64,000 nt of DNA from Agrococcus sp. ProA11 (GCF_039880525.1 NZ_CP156989.1:806001-870000), one strand, 5' to 3'; positions 31,503 to 40,366 are shown, counted from the stretch's first letter. A program made the numbers and translations. The notes: generated from the letters alone by a model not told the origin.

Positions 31503-33623
31503 GTGGCCGACGCCGCAACCATCGATGCTCCCGAGACGGACGCATCCCCCGAAGCACCCGCGCGCGATCGCGACGCACTCATCCCGCAGCTCGCCCGCGC
31601 CGTCCGGCAGGTCGAGGCGGGCGTCAAGCGCGGCGCGGTCTCGCGCTCGACGCGCGTCAAGCTGCAGGTCGTCGCGATGCTCGCCCGCGAGGAGCGGGCT
31701 CGCGTGCGCGCCGACACCGCCCTCACCGACGCCCAGCGCGCCGAGGACCTGAAGCGGCTCGACGGCATCGCGATGATCCTCGCGAAGGCCGCCAGTCGGG
31801 AGCCCACGCTGCTGCCGCTGCTCGGCGAGGGCGCCCCGATCAGCGACGCCGTGCGGGAGCGCAAGCGCGAGATGATGCTCGACGCGGGCCTGGAGCCCGA
31901 ACCCGAGCAGCACTCCGCCCCGGAGCCTGAGCGGCAGGAGCCGCAGGCGCCGCAGGTGGTGCCGCAGTCGGTGCGCCGGGTGCAGCTCGCGAACCCCTTC
32001 CTCGAGCCCGACCTCGAGCACGTGCGCCGCAAGCCTGAGCGCGACCGACTGGCCGGCTTCGACCTGCTCTCGCCGCTCTACCTCTCGTTCGAGGTCGCGG
32101 CCGACGGCAAGCCCGCCTGCATGCCGCTGCCGGAGCCGAAGCAGCGCCTGGCGCCGGGAGGCAAGGAGTTGATGCACCACCAGGCGCAGCTCGTGCAGGC
32201 GGCCCGCGAGGGCCACCGTGCGTTCCTGCTCGCCGACGAGCCCGGCCTCGGCAAGACCGCGCAGGCGCTTCTCGCAGCGCAGGCGGCGGGCGCGTTCCCG
32301 CTGCTCGTCGTGGCCCCCAGCGTGGTCAAGATCAACTGGGCCCGCGAGACCGAGCGCTGGGTGCCCGGCCGCCGCGCCGCCGTGGTGCAGGGCGACGGCG
32401 ACAACCTGGATGCGTTCGCCGACGTGGTGATCGTGAACTACGAGGTGCTCGACCGACACATGGGCTGGCTGGAGCGCTTCGGGTTCCGCGGCATGGTCGT
32501 CGACGAGGCGCACTTCATCAAGAACACGCGATCGAAGCGGTCGCGCCACGTGCTGCAGATCGCGGCCGCGCTCCGCGAGCGCGTCGGCAATCCGCTGCTG
32601 ATGGCACTGACGGGCACGCCCCTCATCAACGACATCGAGGACTTCGGTGCGATCTGGCGGTTCCTCGGCTGGATCGACCAGAAGGAGCCCAACGCCGAGC
32701 TCACGGATGAGCTCGAGGAGATCGGGCTGACGCCCATGGATCGGGGCTTCTACCCGGCAGCGCGCAAGGCCGTCATCGACATGGGCATCGTGCGTCGTCG
32801 CAAGATCGACGTCGCCAGCGACATCCCCGCCCGTCGCATCGCCGACATCCCGGTCGAGCTCGACGAGTCGGAGGTGCGATCCATCCGCGCGGCCGAGCAG
32901 GACCTCATCGATAGGATGCTGCGTCGCTACGACGCCGCGCTGCTGCAGCGCCCGGCCGACCAGCATGCCGTCGTCGACGAGGACCTCATCCGCCGCATCG
33001 CTCGCAGCGAGGTCGAGACGCAGGAGGGCGGCACCGGCGAGAACGTCTTCGCGCTCGCCCGCCGCATCGGCCGCGCGAAGGCCGACCTGGCCGCCGACTA
33101 CGCGGCGCAGCTCGCGCACTCGGTGGGCAAGGTGGTCTTCTTCGCCAAGCACATCGACGTGCTCGACACGGCCGAGCGCACGCTCGCGAAGGCCGGCCTC
33201 AAGACGGTCTCGATCCGCGGCGACCAGACGCCGACGCAACGGCAGAACGCCATCGACGCCTTCACGAACGACGACTCGGTGCAGGTGGCCGTCTGCTCGC
33301 TCATGGCCGCCGGCGTCGGCGTGAACCTGCAGGCAGCCGCCGACATGGTGCTCGCCGAGCTCTCATGGACCGACGCCGAGCAGACGCAGGCGATCGATCG
33401 CATCCACCGCATCGGCCAGTCGATGCCCGTCACCGTGTGGCGCATCCTCGCCGCGCAGACGATCGACACGCGCATCGCCGAGCTGCTCGACGCCAAGGCG
33501 GGGCTGATCGGCCGCGCGATCGACGGAGCCACGGGCGAGGAGCCCACGAGCGGCGACCTGCGGCTCGAGGCTGTGACCGGCATCCTGCGCGACGCGGTCG
33601 CGGCGCGCAGCGCTCAGGCGTAG
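31503..33623 (+). CDS. SNF2-type DEAD/DEAH helicase-like ATPase
   Basis: A 706-residue protein. An N-terminal lead (residues 1-225, Glu/Arg-rich with repeated EPE/QEP) precedes a SNF2/RapA ATPase. Walker A is DEPGLGKT near residue 246, Walker B/DEAH is MVVDEAHFIKN near 332, motif III is LTGTPL, and motif VI is RIHRIGQSMPV near 631. It should translocate on duplex DNA, perhaps displacing RNA polymerase or repair proteins. GTG at 31503 has GGAGG four bases ahead and is chosen over an upstream in-frame start that would add a Pro/Arg-rich lead. No partner nuclease or methylase gene is adjacent, so a restriction or defence role is not indicated. Confidence 0.85.
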   Translation: MADAATIDAPETDASPEAPARDRDALIPQLARAVRQVEAGVKRGAVSRSTRVKLQVVAMLAREERARVRADTALTDAQRAEDLKRLDGIAMILAKAASREPTLLPLLGEGAPISDAVRERKREMMLDAGLEPEPEQHSAPEPERQEPQAPQVVPQSVRRVQLANPFLEPDLEHVRRKPERDRLAGFDLLSPLYLSFEVAADGKPACMPLPEPKQRLAPGGKELMHHQAQLVQAAREGHRAFLLADEPGLGKTAQALLAAQAAGAFPLLVVAPSVVKINWARETERWVPGRRAAVVQGDGDNLDAFADVVIVNYEVLDRHMGWLERFGFRGMVVDEAHFIKNTRSKRSRHVLQIAAALRERVGNPLLMALTGTPLINDIEDFGAIWRFLGWIDQKEPNAELTDELEEIGLTPMDRGFYPAARKAVIDMGIVRRRKIDVASDIPARRIADIPVELDESEVRSIRAAEQDLIDRMLRRYDAALLQRPADQHAVVDEDLIRRIARSEVETQEGGTGENVFALARRIGRAKADLAADYAAQLAHSVGKVVFFAKHIDVLDTAERTLAKAGLKTVSIRGDQTPTQRQNAIDAFTNDDSVQVAVCSLMAAGVGVNLQAAADMVLAELSWTDAEQTQAIDRIHRIGQSMPVTVWRILAAQTIDTRIAELLDAKAGLIGRAIDGATGEEPTSGDLRLEAVTGILRDAVAARSAQA

Positions 33624-33714
33624 CGACCGGCAGTTGCCGGGCGCGGATCGGGGATTCGCGTCCGGCCGCTCGCGCCGGTGGCGACCGCGGCGGGGTCAGC
33701 TCGCTGCGGCGTCC

Positions 33715-34365
33715 TCAAGCGACAGCGCGCGCCTGCTCCAGCGCCTGCGTGAAGACCTCGGCGGGCTGTGCGCCCGAAAGCCCGAGGCGCATGTCGAAGA
33801 CGAAGAACGGCACGCCGGTCACGCCGATCTCGCGCGCCTGCGCGACGTCGTCGTGCACCGCGGACAGGTAGCGCTCGTCAGCGAGCGCGGTGCGGATCTC
33901 CCGCTCGTCGAGGCCTGCTCGCACGCCGATGGCGGCGAGCGCATCGACGTCGCCGATGTCGATGCCACGCTCGAAGTGCGCCGAGAGCAGCGCCTCCTTC
34001 ACGGCATCCGCACGACCCGGCGCCTGCTCTTCCTTCGCCTTGGCGAGGTGCAGCAGCTGGTGTGCGCGCAGGCTGTTGGCCACCACCAGCCGGTCGAAGT
34101 CGTAGTGCAGGCCTTCGCCCGCGGCCTGCGTGCTGACGTGCTCGACCATCTGGCGCACCTGCTCGACCGCCATGCCCTTGCGGCTGGCGAGGTAGTCGAC
34201 CTCGGTGCCGTCGTAGTGCTCGGGCAGCGTCGGATCGAGCTGATAGGAGTGCCAGGTCACGGTGACCGCGTCCCTGTGCTCCCAGGTGCCGAGCGCTCGC
34301 TCGAACCGGCGCTTGCCGATGAAGCACCACGGGCACGCGACGTCGGACCAGATATCGATCTGCAT
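33715..34365 (-). CDS. DsbA/FrnE-family 2-hydroxychromene-like oxidoreductase
   Basis: A 216-residue thioredoxin-fold protein with an inserted helical domain. The active CPWC is at residues 11-14 in WSDVACPWCFIGKRRFERA, and the cis-proline is in IGVTGVPFFVFDMR. This matches FrnE-type DsbA relatives, cytosolic thiol-disulfide or isomerase enzymes; no signal peptide is present. ATG at 34365 begins MQIDIWSDVACP, the usual start. The gene is convergent with the helicase and stands next to an acidic protein gene. Confidence 0.9.
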   Translation of the reverse strand: MQIDIWSDVACPWCFIGKRRFERALGTWEHRDAVTVTWHSYQLDPTLPEHYDGTEVDYLASRKGMAVEQVRQMVEHVSTQAAGEGLHYDFDRLVVANSLRAHQLLHLAKAKEEQAPGRADAVKEALLSAHFERGIDIGDVDALAAIGVRAGLDEREIRTALADERYLSAVHDDVAQAREIGVTGVPFFVFDMRLGLSGAQPAEVFTQALEQARAVA

Positions 34366-34409
34366 GCTGTGGGCAACGCCCACCGCCCGGGCCTATTCCG
34401 CGACGGCGC

Positions 34410-34877
34410 TCAGCGGGGCAGCTCGTCGATGAGCGCGTCTGCCTCGGGGTCGTCCCAGTCGTCCAGATCGAAGTCGTCGTCGGCATCGTCGCCGACCGCG
34501 GCGCCGGCGGCCGGCGCGGGCACGTCGTCGGTGACCGTGTCGGCCTCGGTCTCCTCGTCGCCCAGCCAGGCGTCGGCGGCCGCTTCGAGATCGACATCCT
34601 CGCGCTCGTCGAGGTCATCGTCCTCGCGCTCCTCGTCTTCCGCGAGCTCCTCCCGCAGCCACTGCGCGAGTGTGCCGTCGGCCTCGGCGTCGACCATCGC
34701 CTCGACGTTCGCCTCGTCGAGCAGCAGGATCGCCGAGACGCGATCATCGTCGCGCCCGACGATCGAGTCGTCGTCGCCTTCCTCACCCGCGACACGCTCG
34801 ACCGAGTCGTGCCAGTTCGCCATCACGTCCTCGACCAGGCCTGCGATGCGCTCGCGGTCGTCCATCCAGTCGGTCAT
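34410..34877 (-). CDS. Strongly acidic protein of unknown function
   Basis: A 155-residue protein with a short folded-looking N-terminus (VEDVMANWHDSVERVAGEE, then ILLLDEANVEAMVDAEADG) and a C-terminal half made almost wholly of Asp, Glu and Ala. I recognise no family. Asp/Glu-rich tails can mimic DNA or bind basic partners, but nothing shows this here. It lies between the CDP-alcohol phosphotransferase and DsbA-like genes on the same strand. Confidence 0.55.
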   Translation of the reverse strand: MTDWMDDRERIAGLVEDVMANWHDSVERVAGEEGDDDSIVGRDDDRVSAILLLDEANVEAMVDAEADGTLAQWLREELAEDEEREDDDLDEREDVDLEAAADAWLGDEETEADTVTDDVPAPAAGAAVGDDADDDFDLDDWDDPEADALIDELPR

Positions 34878-34887
34878 TGCGCCCCCC

Positions 34888-35496
34888 TCAAGCGTCTGCC
34901 TCTCGTTCAGTCTGCACCCGACGGTGGCGACGCGCCTGCAGGATGTAGTCGGTGCCGGCCACGACGTGCAGTCCGACGCCCAGCAGCATGAGCGTCATGC
35001 CGACGGGCATCGCCCAGGGCAGCACGGTGTGCCCGAGCAGCAGCACCACGATCGCGGTCAGCAGCAGCGCGGTGCGGGCCTTGCCCGTCCAGGAGACGTG
35101 GATGCTGCCAGCTCGGGCAGCCTTGCCGGCAAAGACGACCGTGGCGACATCGACGGCGAAGATCACGCCCAGGATCGGCCAGTCGACGGCGCCGCCGAGC
35201 GCGAGCGCGAGCGTGACGCCGATGATGCCGATCCGGTCGGCGACCGGGTCCATCACCTCGCCGAAGCGAGACTCCTGATGCAGCGCGCGAGCGAGCACGC
35301 CGTCGATCCAGTCGGTCGATGCCCAGATCGCGAGCATGATGACCGGCAGCCACGAACCCTGCGCGCCGACCACGATCAGCCAGCACACCGGCACGAGCAG
35401 CAGCAGCCGTGCGAGCGTGATCGCGTTCGGCAGCGTCCAGATGCGGGTGAAGTAGGGATCTGCCGGATCGCGGTCGCGCGCCGAGATGAGGGGCAT
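34888..35496 (-). CDS. CDP-alcohol phosphatidyltransferase family protein
   Basis: A 202-residue membrane enzyme with about five or six helices. The family motif DG-x2-AR-x8-G-x3-D-x3-D is complete in DWIDGVLARALHQESRFGEVMDPVADR (residues about 62-88). It transfers a phosphatidyl group from CDP-diacylglycerol to an alcohol; glycerol-phosphate, inositol-phosphate and cardiolipin-type acceptors cannot be told apart here. The ATG at 35496 begins MPLISARDRDPADPYFTRIW; a longer frame upstream lacks family similarity. Confidence 0.88.
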   Translation of the reverse strand: MPLISARDRDPADPYFTRIWTLPNAITLARLLLLVPVCWLIVVGAQGSWLPVIMLAIWASTDWIDGVLARALHQESRFGEVMDPVADRIGIIGVTLALALGGAVDWPILGVIFAVDVATVVFAGKAARAGSIHVSWTGKARTALLLTAIVVLLLGHTVLPWAMPVGMTLMLLGVGLHVVAGTDYILQARRHRRVQTEREADA

Positions 35497-35592
35497 GAGC
35501 CCTTGATAGCACAGCGGCGCGCCCATGCCGCGACGCGGCACCATCGCACCGGGATCCGGCAGTGCGCCGCGCGCGCTCCTGGCAGCCAGTGG

Positions 35593-36258
35593 CTAGTCGC
35601 CTGCCGAGCCCACAGCGTCGCCCTGCGCGAGGCCGCGGCGAGCCATCTCGACCACGCGCCACGCCAGGTGGTCGCGGGTCTCGGCGTCGATGGAGCGCAG
35701 CGGACCGTCGAGGGTCAGGGTGGCGAAGCCGTGCACCGCAGACCACGCGAGCGCCTCGGCACCGGGCCTGGCGGCGGCCGAGAGCTCGCCGGCAGCCTCG
35801 AGCTCGTCGAGCGCCCGCTCCAGCTGCTCGTAGGGTGTTCGTCCGCACGCCCCCCGCGCGTCCGGGTCATGGGCGGCATCGAGGTTGCGGTGGGCGCGGA
35901 AGGCGAGGCGGAACAGGCCGGGCTCGCGCCACGCCGACTCCATGTAGGCGAGCCCGACGGCGGCGAGCTGGCCGTCGGCCCAGCGGCGACGATCCTCCGC
36001 CGACGCGGTGCCGGGCGCCACCATTGCCATGCGCTCCTCCATGGCATCCGCGACCAGCGCCTGCGCGCGCTGCGCCAGGGCGGAGACGAGCTGCTCGTGG
36101 TCGTCGAAGTGGCGGTAGACGGCAGACGGCGAGACGCCGACGATCCGCGCGAGCTCCCGCAGGCTCACCGCGTCGGGGCCGCCCGCTCGCGCGACATCGA
36201 AGCCTGCGTCGAGCAGCGCTCGACGCAGATCGCCGTGGAAGTAGCCGGATCGTGCCAT
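35593..36258 (-). CDS. TetR-family repressor
   Basis: A 221-residue regulator. The N-terminal HTH has YFHGDLRRALLDAGFDVARAGGPDAVSLRELARIVGVSPSAVYRHF, typical of TetR/AcrR, and the rest is a helical ligand-binding domain with FRAHRN and a dimer region near the C-terminus. It diverges from the VOC gene across 71 bp holding a -35/-10 pair and a perfect GTGAACGcCGTTCAC palindrome, its likely operator. The ATG at 36258 is used; a GTG 3 bp upstream is possible. Ligand unknown. Confidence 0.9.
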   Translation of the reverse strand: MARSGYFHGDLRRALLDAGFDVARAGGPDAVSLRELARIVGVSPSAVYRHFDDHEQLVSALAQRAQALVADAMEERMAMVAPGTASAEDRRRWADGQLAAVGLAYMESAWREPGLFRLAFRAHRNLDAAHDPDARGACGRTPYEQLERALDELEAAGELSAAARPGAEALAWSAVHGFATLTLDGPLRSIDAETRDHLAWRVVEMARRGLAQGDAVGSAGD

Positions 36259-36263
36259 CACCC

Positions 36264-36305
36264 TTGACGGTACCCGTCGACGGGCATAATGTGAACGCCG
36301 TTCAC
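36264..36305 (+). promoter_or_regulatory. TetR-controlled promoter with palindromic operator
   Basis: TTGACG at 36264-36269 and TAATGT at 36287-36292 with a 17-bp spacer form a promoter for the rightward VOC gene. Directly at its start lies GTGAACGcCGTTCAC (36291-36305), a 15-bp palindrome with a single central base. Binding there would block initiation, the standard TetR-family arrangement. The palindrome and boxes are seen; binding is inferred. Confidence 0.65.
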
Positions 36306-36329
36306 ACTCGATCGGCGCAAGGAGTCCTC

Positions 36330-36737
36330 ATGGCCGTGCAGATGGTCTTTCCCAATCACGCAGTCAGGGATGTCGCGCGTGCCACTGCGTTCTACGAGGC
36401 GCTCGGCTTCGCGGTGAACCCTCAGTTCAGCGACGAGACGACCAGTTGCATCGTCGTGAACGACCAGGTCGCCATCATGCTGCTCGAGCACGAGCGGTTC
36501 GACGAGTTCCTCGTCGGTGATCAGCGGCGGGCTCCCGAGGGAGCGCTCGAGAACCTGCTGGCAATGCTCTTGGGAAGCCGCGAGGAGGTCGATGCGTTCT
36601 CCTCTGCGGGCACGGCCGCGGGCGGTACTCTTTCCAAGCCTGTCGAGGCGAACGAATGGGGCATGTACGGCGGTCAGCTCACGGATCTCGACGGCCACAT
36701 CATCGACTTCTTCTTCATGGAGGCACCGCAGGGCTGA
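36330..36737 (+). CDS. VOC/glyoxalase-fold protein
   Basis: A 135-residue VOC protein with VFPNHAVRDVARATAFYEALGFAVNPQFSDE and GGQLTDLDGHIIDFFFMEAP. The conserved His/Glu pairs of the metal site are incomplete, as in bleomycin-resistance-like or PhnB-type relatives. AAGGAG is 7 bp before the ATG. It is under the putative TetR promoter and followed by the MFS exporter, so it may bind or modify the compound that induces the system. Confidence 0.82.
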   Translation: MAVQMVFPNHAVRDVARATAFYEALGFAVNPQFSDETTSCIVVNDQVAIMLLEHERFDEFLVGDQRRAPEGALENLLAMLLGSREEVDAFSSAGTAAGGTLSKPVEANEWGMYGGQLTDLDGHIIDFFFMEAPQG

Positions 36738-36767
36738 ACCTGCGGCCTCCTTCCACGCGACGACGCG

Positions 36768-36793
36768 ACCCAGCGAAGACGCCTCCGCTGGGT
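36768..36793. promoter_or_regulatory. Hairpin between VOC and MFS genes
   Basis: ACCCAGCG, a 10-nt loop and CGCTGGGT form a perfect 8-bp stem in the 81-bp spacer. No T-run follows. It could soften transcription into the exporter gene or be a weak attenuator. Confidence 0.4.
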
Positions 36794-36818
36794 TGCTCGT
36801 CGCCTTCCCGAAAGCACC

Positions 36819-38456
36819 ATGCAGATCGACACCCAGAACGAGCGGCCCACGCCGTCGACCGAAGCGGCGACGCCGCAGCGACTCCCTGCAGGAGGCGCGC
36901 TCGTCATCGCCACGCTCCTGATCTCGGCATTCGTGGTCATCCTCAACGAGACCGCGATGAACGTCGCCATCTCGACGCTTATCGAAGATCCGACGCTGGC
37001 GATCGACGAGCGTGCCGCGCAGTGGCTGACCACCGCCTTCATGCTCACGATGGCCGTCGTCATCCCCGCCACCGGTTGGCTGATGGCCAGGTTCAGCAAG
37101 CGCACCCTGTACGTCGCAGCGATGGGAGCCTTCGTCGTCGGGAGCCTCATCGCAGGCTTCTCGCCGTCGTTCGCGCTGCTGCTGCTCGGCCGCGTCGTGC
37201 AGGCGTCCGGCACCGCGATCGTCTTCCCGCTGCTGATGACCACGGTCATGGAGCTCGTGCCGCCCGCACGCCGCGGCGCATTCATGGGCACCATTTCGAT
37301 GGTGATGTCCGTCGCGCCGGCACTCGGCCCGACGGTCTCGGGCGCGGTCCTGCAGTTCGCGTCCTGGCGCTGGATCTTCCTGGGCGTGGCGCCGCTCGCG
37401 CTGCTGATGCTGCTCGTCGGCGCTCGCAACCTCGGCGGCGGCGCGCAGGAGCACCGTCCCCGGCTCGACGCGCGCTCCATCCCGCTCGCGGGCCTGGGCT
37501 TCGGAGGCCTCGTCTACGGGCTGTCGCTCATCGGAGCCCAGGGGCTGCCGGCGTGGCAGCTGCCGGCCGCACTCGGCGTCGGCGCGGTCAGCCTCACGGC
37601 GTTCGTGCTGCGGCAGCGTCGGCTGCAGCGCACCGATGACGCGCTGCTCGACCTGCGCACGTTCCGGCATCCGCTGTTCACCACCACAGTGCTGATCATG
37701 GCGTTCGCGATGGCCGCCATGTTCGGCACCCTCATCCTGCTGCCGCTCGTGCTGCAGGACGCCCTGGGTCTGGAGCCGCTGCAGGTCGGGCTCATCACCA
37801 TGCCGGGAGCGCTGCTGACCGGCCTGCTCGGCCCGGTGGTCGGCAACCTGTACGACCGCTGGGGCCCGCGGCCGCTCGTGATCCCGGGCGGCTTGGTCGT
37901 CATGGCGGCGCTGCTGCTCTACACGACCCTGCAGAGCTCCACGCCGTGGTGGATGGTGCTGATCATGCAGATGGTCCTGATGCTCGGCTTCGCCTTCACC
38001 TTCCCGCCGCTGTTCACGGTGTCGCTCGCCTCGCTGCCCAGGCACCTCTACGGGCACGGCTCGGCGATCGTGGGCACGGTGCAGCAGGTGGCAGGCGCCG
38101 CCGGCACCGCGGCATTCGTCACGATCATGGCCACGCGGCAGACGCAGCTCGTCGCGGAGGGGGTCGCGAGCGGCGACGCGCTGCTGGAGGGGGCGCGGGC
38201 CGCGTTCATGGGCGCAGCAGCGCTGTGGATCTTCGGCATCGTGGCGACGTTCTGGATGCGGAAGCCCGCCGACACCGTGCCCGACGAGCGCGAGCACGTT
38301 GAGCTGGCGCCAGAGGCGCAGCCTGCGCCGCTGGCGCACGAGTCGCAGTCTGCGCCGCTGGCGCACGAGGCACAGCCTGCGCCGCTGGCGCACGCGCACG
38401 AGGCACAGCCTGCGCCGCTGGCGCACGCGCAGGAGCGCGCCGACGAGCCACGCTGA
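36819..38456 (+). CDS. EmrB/QacA-type MFS drug exporter with a repeat tail
   Basis: A 545-residue exporter of the DHA2 family with about 14 membrane helices. TAFMLTMAVVIPATGWLMARFSKRTLYVAAMG carries motif A, and LGRVVQASGTAIVFPLLMTTVMELVPPARRGAFMG is the family's second-half signature. It should export hydrophobic compounds by proton antiport. The last 50 residues are a cytoplasmic tail with four near-identical AQPAPLAHE units (38313-38426). It lies downstream of the TetR-controlled VOC gene and is probably in that transcript. The ATG at 36819 begins a charged lead before the first helix. Confidence 0.9.
   Translation: MQIDTQNERPTPSTEAATPQRLPAGGALVIATLLISAFVVILNETAMNVAISTLIEDPTLAIDERAAQWLTTAFMLTMAVVIPATGWLMARFSKRTLYVAAMGAFVVGSLIAGFSPSFALLLLGRVVQASGTAIVFPLLMTTVMELVPPARRGAFMGTISMVMSVAPALGPTVSGAVLQFASWRWIFLGVAPLALLMLLVGARNLGGGAQEHRPRLDARSIPLAGLGFGGLVYGLSLIGAQGLPAWQLPAALGVGAVSLTAFVLRQRRLQRTDDALLDLRTFRHPLFTTTVLIMAFAMAAMFGTLILLPLVLQDALGLEPLQVGLITMPGALLTGLLGPVVGNLYDRWGPRPLVIPGGLVVMAALLLYTTLQSSTPWWMVLIMQMVLMLGFAFTFPPLFTVSLASLPRHLYGHGSAIVGTVQQVAGAAGTAAFVTIMATRQTQLVAEGVASGDALLEGARAAFMGAAALWIFGIVATFWMRKPADTVPDEREHVELAPEAQPAPLAHESQSAPLAHEAQPAPLAHAHEAQPAPLAHAQERADEPR
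38313..38426 (+). repeat. Four 27-bp tandem repeats inside the MFS gene
   Basis: Units at 38313-38339, 38340-38366, 38367-38393 and 38400-38426 share a GAGGCGCAGCCTGCGC... core with a few substitutions; 6 bp (GCGCAC) separate units three and four. All keep frame and encode AQPAPLAHE or variants at the protein's C-terminus. The pattern suggests slippage-driven length variation. Confidence 0.85.
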
Positions 38457-38484
38457 CCGCGTGCGGTGCGGATAGATTGCCAGC

Positions 38485-39186
38485 GTGGACGACATCCTGC
38501 GGTTCGCCGGCAACTACTGGTGGCTGATCTTCATCATCGGTCCCGCCATCGGCGGATGGATCGGCGGCGCGGCGAAGTACAACGAGCGACGCCGACGCGA
38601 CCGGATCGAGCTGGAGCGCGTGCGACGCGCACCGATCATCCCGGTGGCGGGCGCGGCGCACGCGCCGCAGCAGCACGACGAGGCGCAGCAGGCGGAGCGG
38701 GATCGTCAGGCGGCACGGGTGCTCGCCGATCACGACGAGGCGGATCGTCGCTGGCTCGACTTCGAGCTCGACGTCGCGAAGCTCATCGACTACCCGCTCG
38801 TGACCGACATGCGAGAGCCCCTCACCCAGACGTTCCACCGCGCCAAGCGCGTCGCCGACGGCCTGCGGCCGGATGACCCGAGTGCGCTGCGGCCCGACGG
38901 GGCCCTCGAGCGCTATCGCGAGGCGGTGCGCGACTACGAGGTCGCCTTCGAAGCGGCAGTGCGGGAGGCGAAGCGGCGCGCGCAGACGGGCTTCAGCGAG
39001 GCCGAGCGGGGACGCCTGCAGGCGGCGCAGCGGCTCATGGCGCTCGCCGAGAGCGAGGCATCGACGCCCGCGGAGCGGCAGAGCGCTTACCGGCGCGCTC
39101 AGAAGGAGCTCGATGGGCTCATCGCGCTGCCGGAGGCCACCACGCAGGACATCGAGCGCCGCATCGCGGGCGAGCTCGAGGCGTAG
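38485..39186 (+). CDS. Single-pass membrane protein with a coiled-coil domain, unknown
   Basis: A 233-residue protein with one N-terminal helix (YWWLIFIIGPAIGGWIGGA, residues 11-29), then a basic stretch and a long Ala/Arg/Glu-rich helical region (EAVRDYEVAFEAAVREAKRRAQTG and EAERGRLQAAQRLMALAESEA). It resembles actinobacterial hypothetical membrane-anchored coiled-coil proteins; I name no family. GTG at 38485 follows the MFS gene by 28 bp. TAGATT just upstream could be a -10 box. Confidence 0.65.
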   Translation: MDDILRFAGNYWWLIFIIGPAIGGWIGGAAKYNERRRRDRIELERVRRAPIIPVAGAAHAPQQHDEAQQAERDRQAARVLADHDEADRRWLDFELDVAKLIDYPLVTDMREPLTQTFHRAKRVADGLRPDDPSALRPDGALERYREAVRDYEVAFEAAVREAKRRAQTGFSEAERGRLQAAQRLMALAESEASTPAERQSAYRRAQKELDGLIALPEATTQDIERRIAGELEA

Positions 39187-39195
39187 CGACGCCCG

Positions 39196-40356
39196 TCAGC
39201 GCCGATCCGCGGGCGCGGCCGCGTGCAGCACCGTCTCCATGGGGAGCGGCTCGAAGGCCGCGATCTTCGCGACCGCGTCCGCGGTGCTGTCGACCAGTGC
39301 GATGCCGGCCTCGCCGGGCTTGCCGCGCATCACCGCCTGCAGCAGCGGCCACGCCGGCATGGTCTCGGTCCAGAAGCGCTCGCCGAGCAGCACGAGCGGC
39401 GCCCAGGCGCCCTCCTCGGCGTAGGAGTTCTCGCACGCATCCTGGAACACCTCCTGCACCGTGCCGCCGGCGCCGGGCAGCACCACGATGCCGGCATTCG
39501 CGACCCGCAGCAGGATGTCTTCGCGCACCGAGTTCTGGAAGTACTTCGCGATCGCGGTGGCGAACGAGTTGGGCGGCTCGTGACCGTAGTGCCAGGTCGG
39601 GATGCCGAGCGAGACGCCGCTGCCGACGCGCTTCGCCACCGCCCGCGCGGACGCGATCCACGCGGGGATCGAGCCGTGGAACGAGGGCACGGCGGCCAGC
39701 TCATCGATCGCGGTGTCGAGCTGGTCAGGGGAGAGGGCGACCGCGCGAGCGCCCAGGTTGCCGGCCTCCATGGCGCCGGGGCCGCCTCCGGTGGCGACGA
39801 CCTTGCCGGCGCGCGCGAGCCCGTGGGCGAGGTGCGCGGCCTGGCGATACGCCTCCGAGTCGCGCGCGAGCGAATGCCCGCCCATGATGCCGACGATCTG
39901 CTTGCCCTGCACCCAGTCGGCGAGTGCGTCGTCGATCGAGTGGTCGTGCAGCGCGGCGGCGAGCGTATCGGCCACGTCGTGGTGGCGCGTGCGCGACCAG
40001 GCGTAGACGCGAGCGTCGAAGCTCGCCTGATAGCCGTGCTCCAGCCCCTGCACGAGGTCGTCGGGCGTGTAGAGCGCGGAGCGGTAGGCGTTGAAGGGGG
40101 TGTCGGGCACATCGTCGAAGACGAGTGCGCCATCGCCGATCAGTCGCTCCTTGACGTCGCTCGGCAGATCGGCACCGAGGAAGAGCGAGCCGGCGCCGTG
40201 CAGGCGCTCCAGCACCTCGCCGCGCTCCCGCAGGTCGACATCCTGGATCCGCCAGCCATCCATGCTGGTCGCCCCGCCGGCGAAGTGATCGAAGGCCGCG
40301 AGCGACGAGATGTCGAGCTGCCGGCCGTGCTGCGGTCGTTGATCGAAATCGCGCAT
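39196..40356 (-). CDS. LOG-family/PpnN-like nucleotide-binding protein
   Basis: A 386-residue protein. The C-terminal two-thirds carry the LOG motifs ATGGGPGAMEAGNLGA and PGAGGTVQEVFQDA, in a Rossmann fold, and the first 140 residues form an extension unlike the small cytokinin-type LOGs. This layout matches larger bacterial relatives of PpnN, which split nucleoside 5'-monophosphates into base and ribose phosphate and respond to (p)ppGpp. Substrate and regulation are inferred only from the family. ATG at 40356 begins MRDFDQRPQHGRQ. Confidence 0.78.
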   Translation of the reverse strand: MRDFDQRPQHGRQLDISSLAAFDHFAGGATSMDGWRIQDVDLRERGEVLERLHGAGSLFLGADLPSDVKERLIGDGALVFDDVPDTPFNAYRSALYTPDDLVQGLEHGYQASFDARVYAWSRTRHHDVADTLAAALHDHSIDDALADWVQGKQIVGIMGGHSLARDSEAYRQAAHLAHGLARAGKVVATGGGPGAMEAGNLGARAVALSPDQLDTAIDELAAVPSFHGSIPAWIASARAVAKRVGSGVSLGIPTWHYGHEPPNSFATAIAKYFQNSVREDILLRVANAGIVVLPGAGGTVQEVFQDACENSYAEEGAWAPLVLLGERFWTETMPAWPLLQAVMRGKPGEAGIALVDSTADAVAKIAAFEPLPMETVLHAAAPADRR

Positions 40357-40366
40357 GCGGGGGAGC

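Noticed and set aside
38313-38426. Could the repeats be a CRISPR array?
   Set aside because: The units are directly adjacent, lack spacers and lie within a coding frame; no cas genes nearby.
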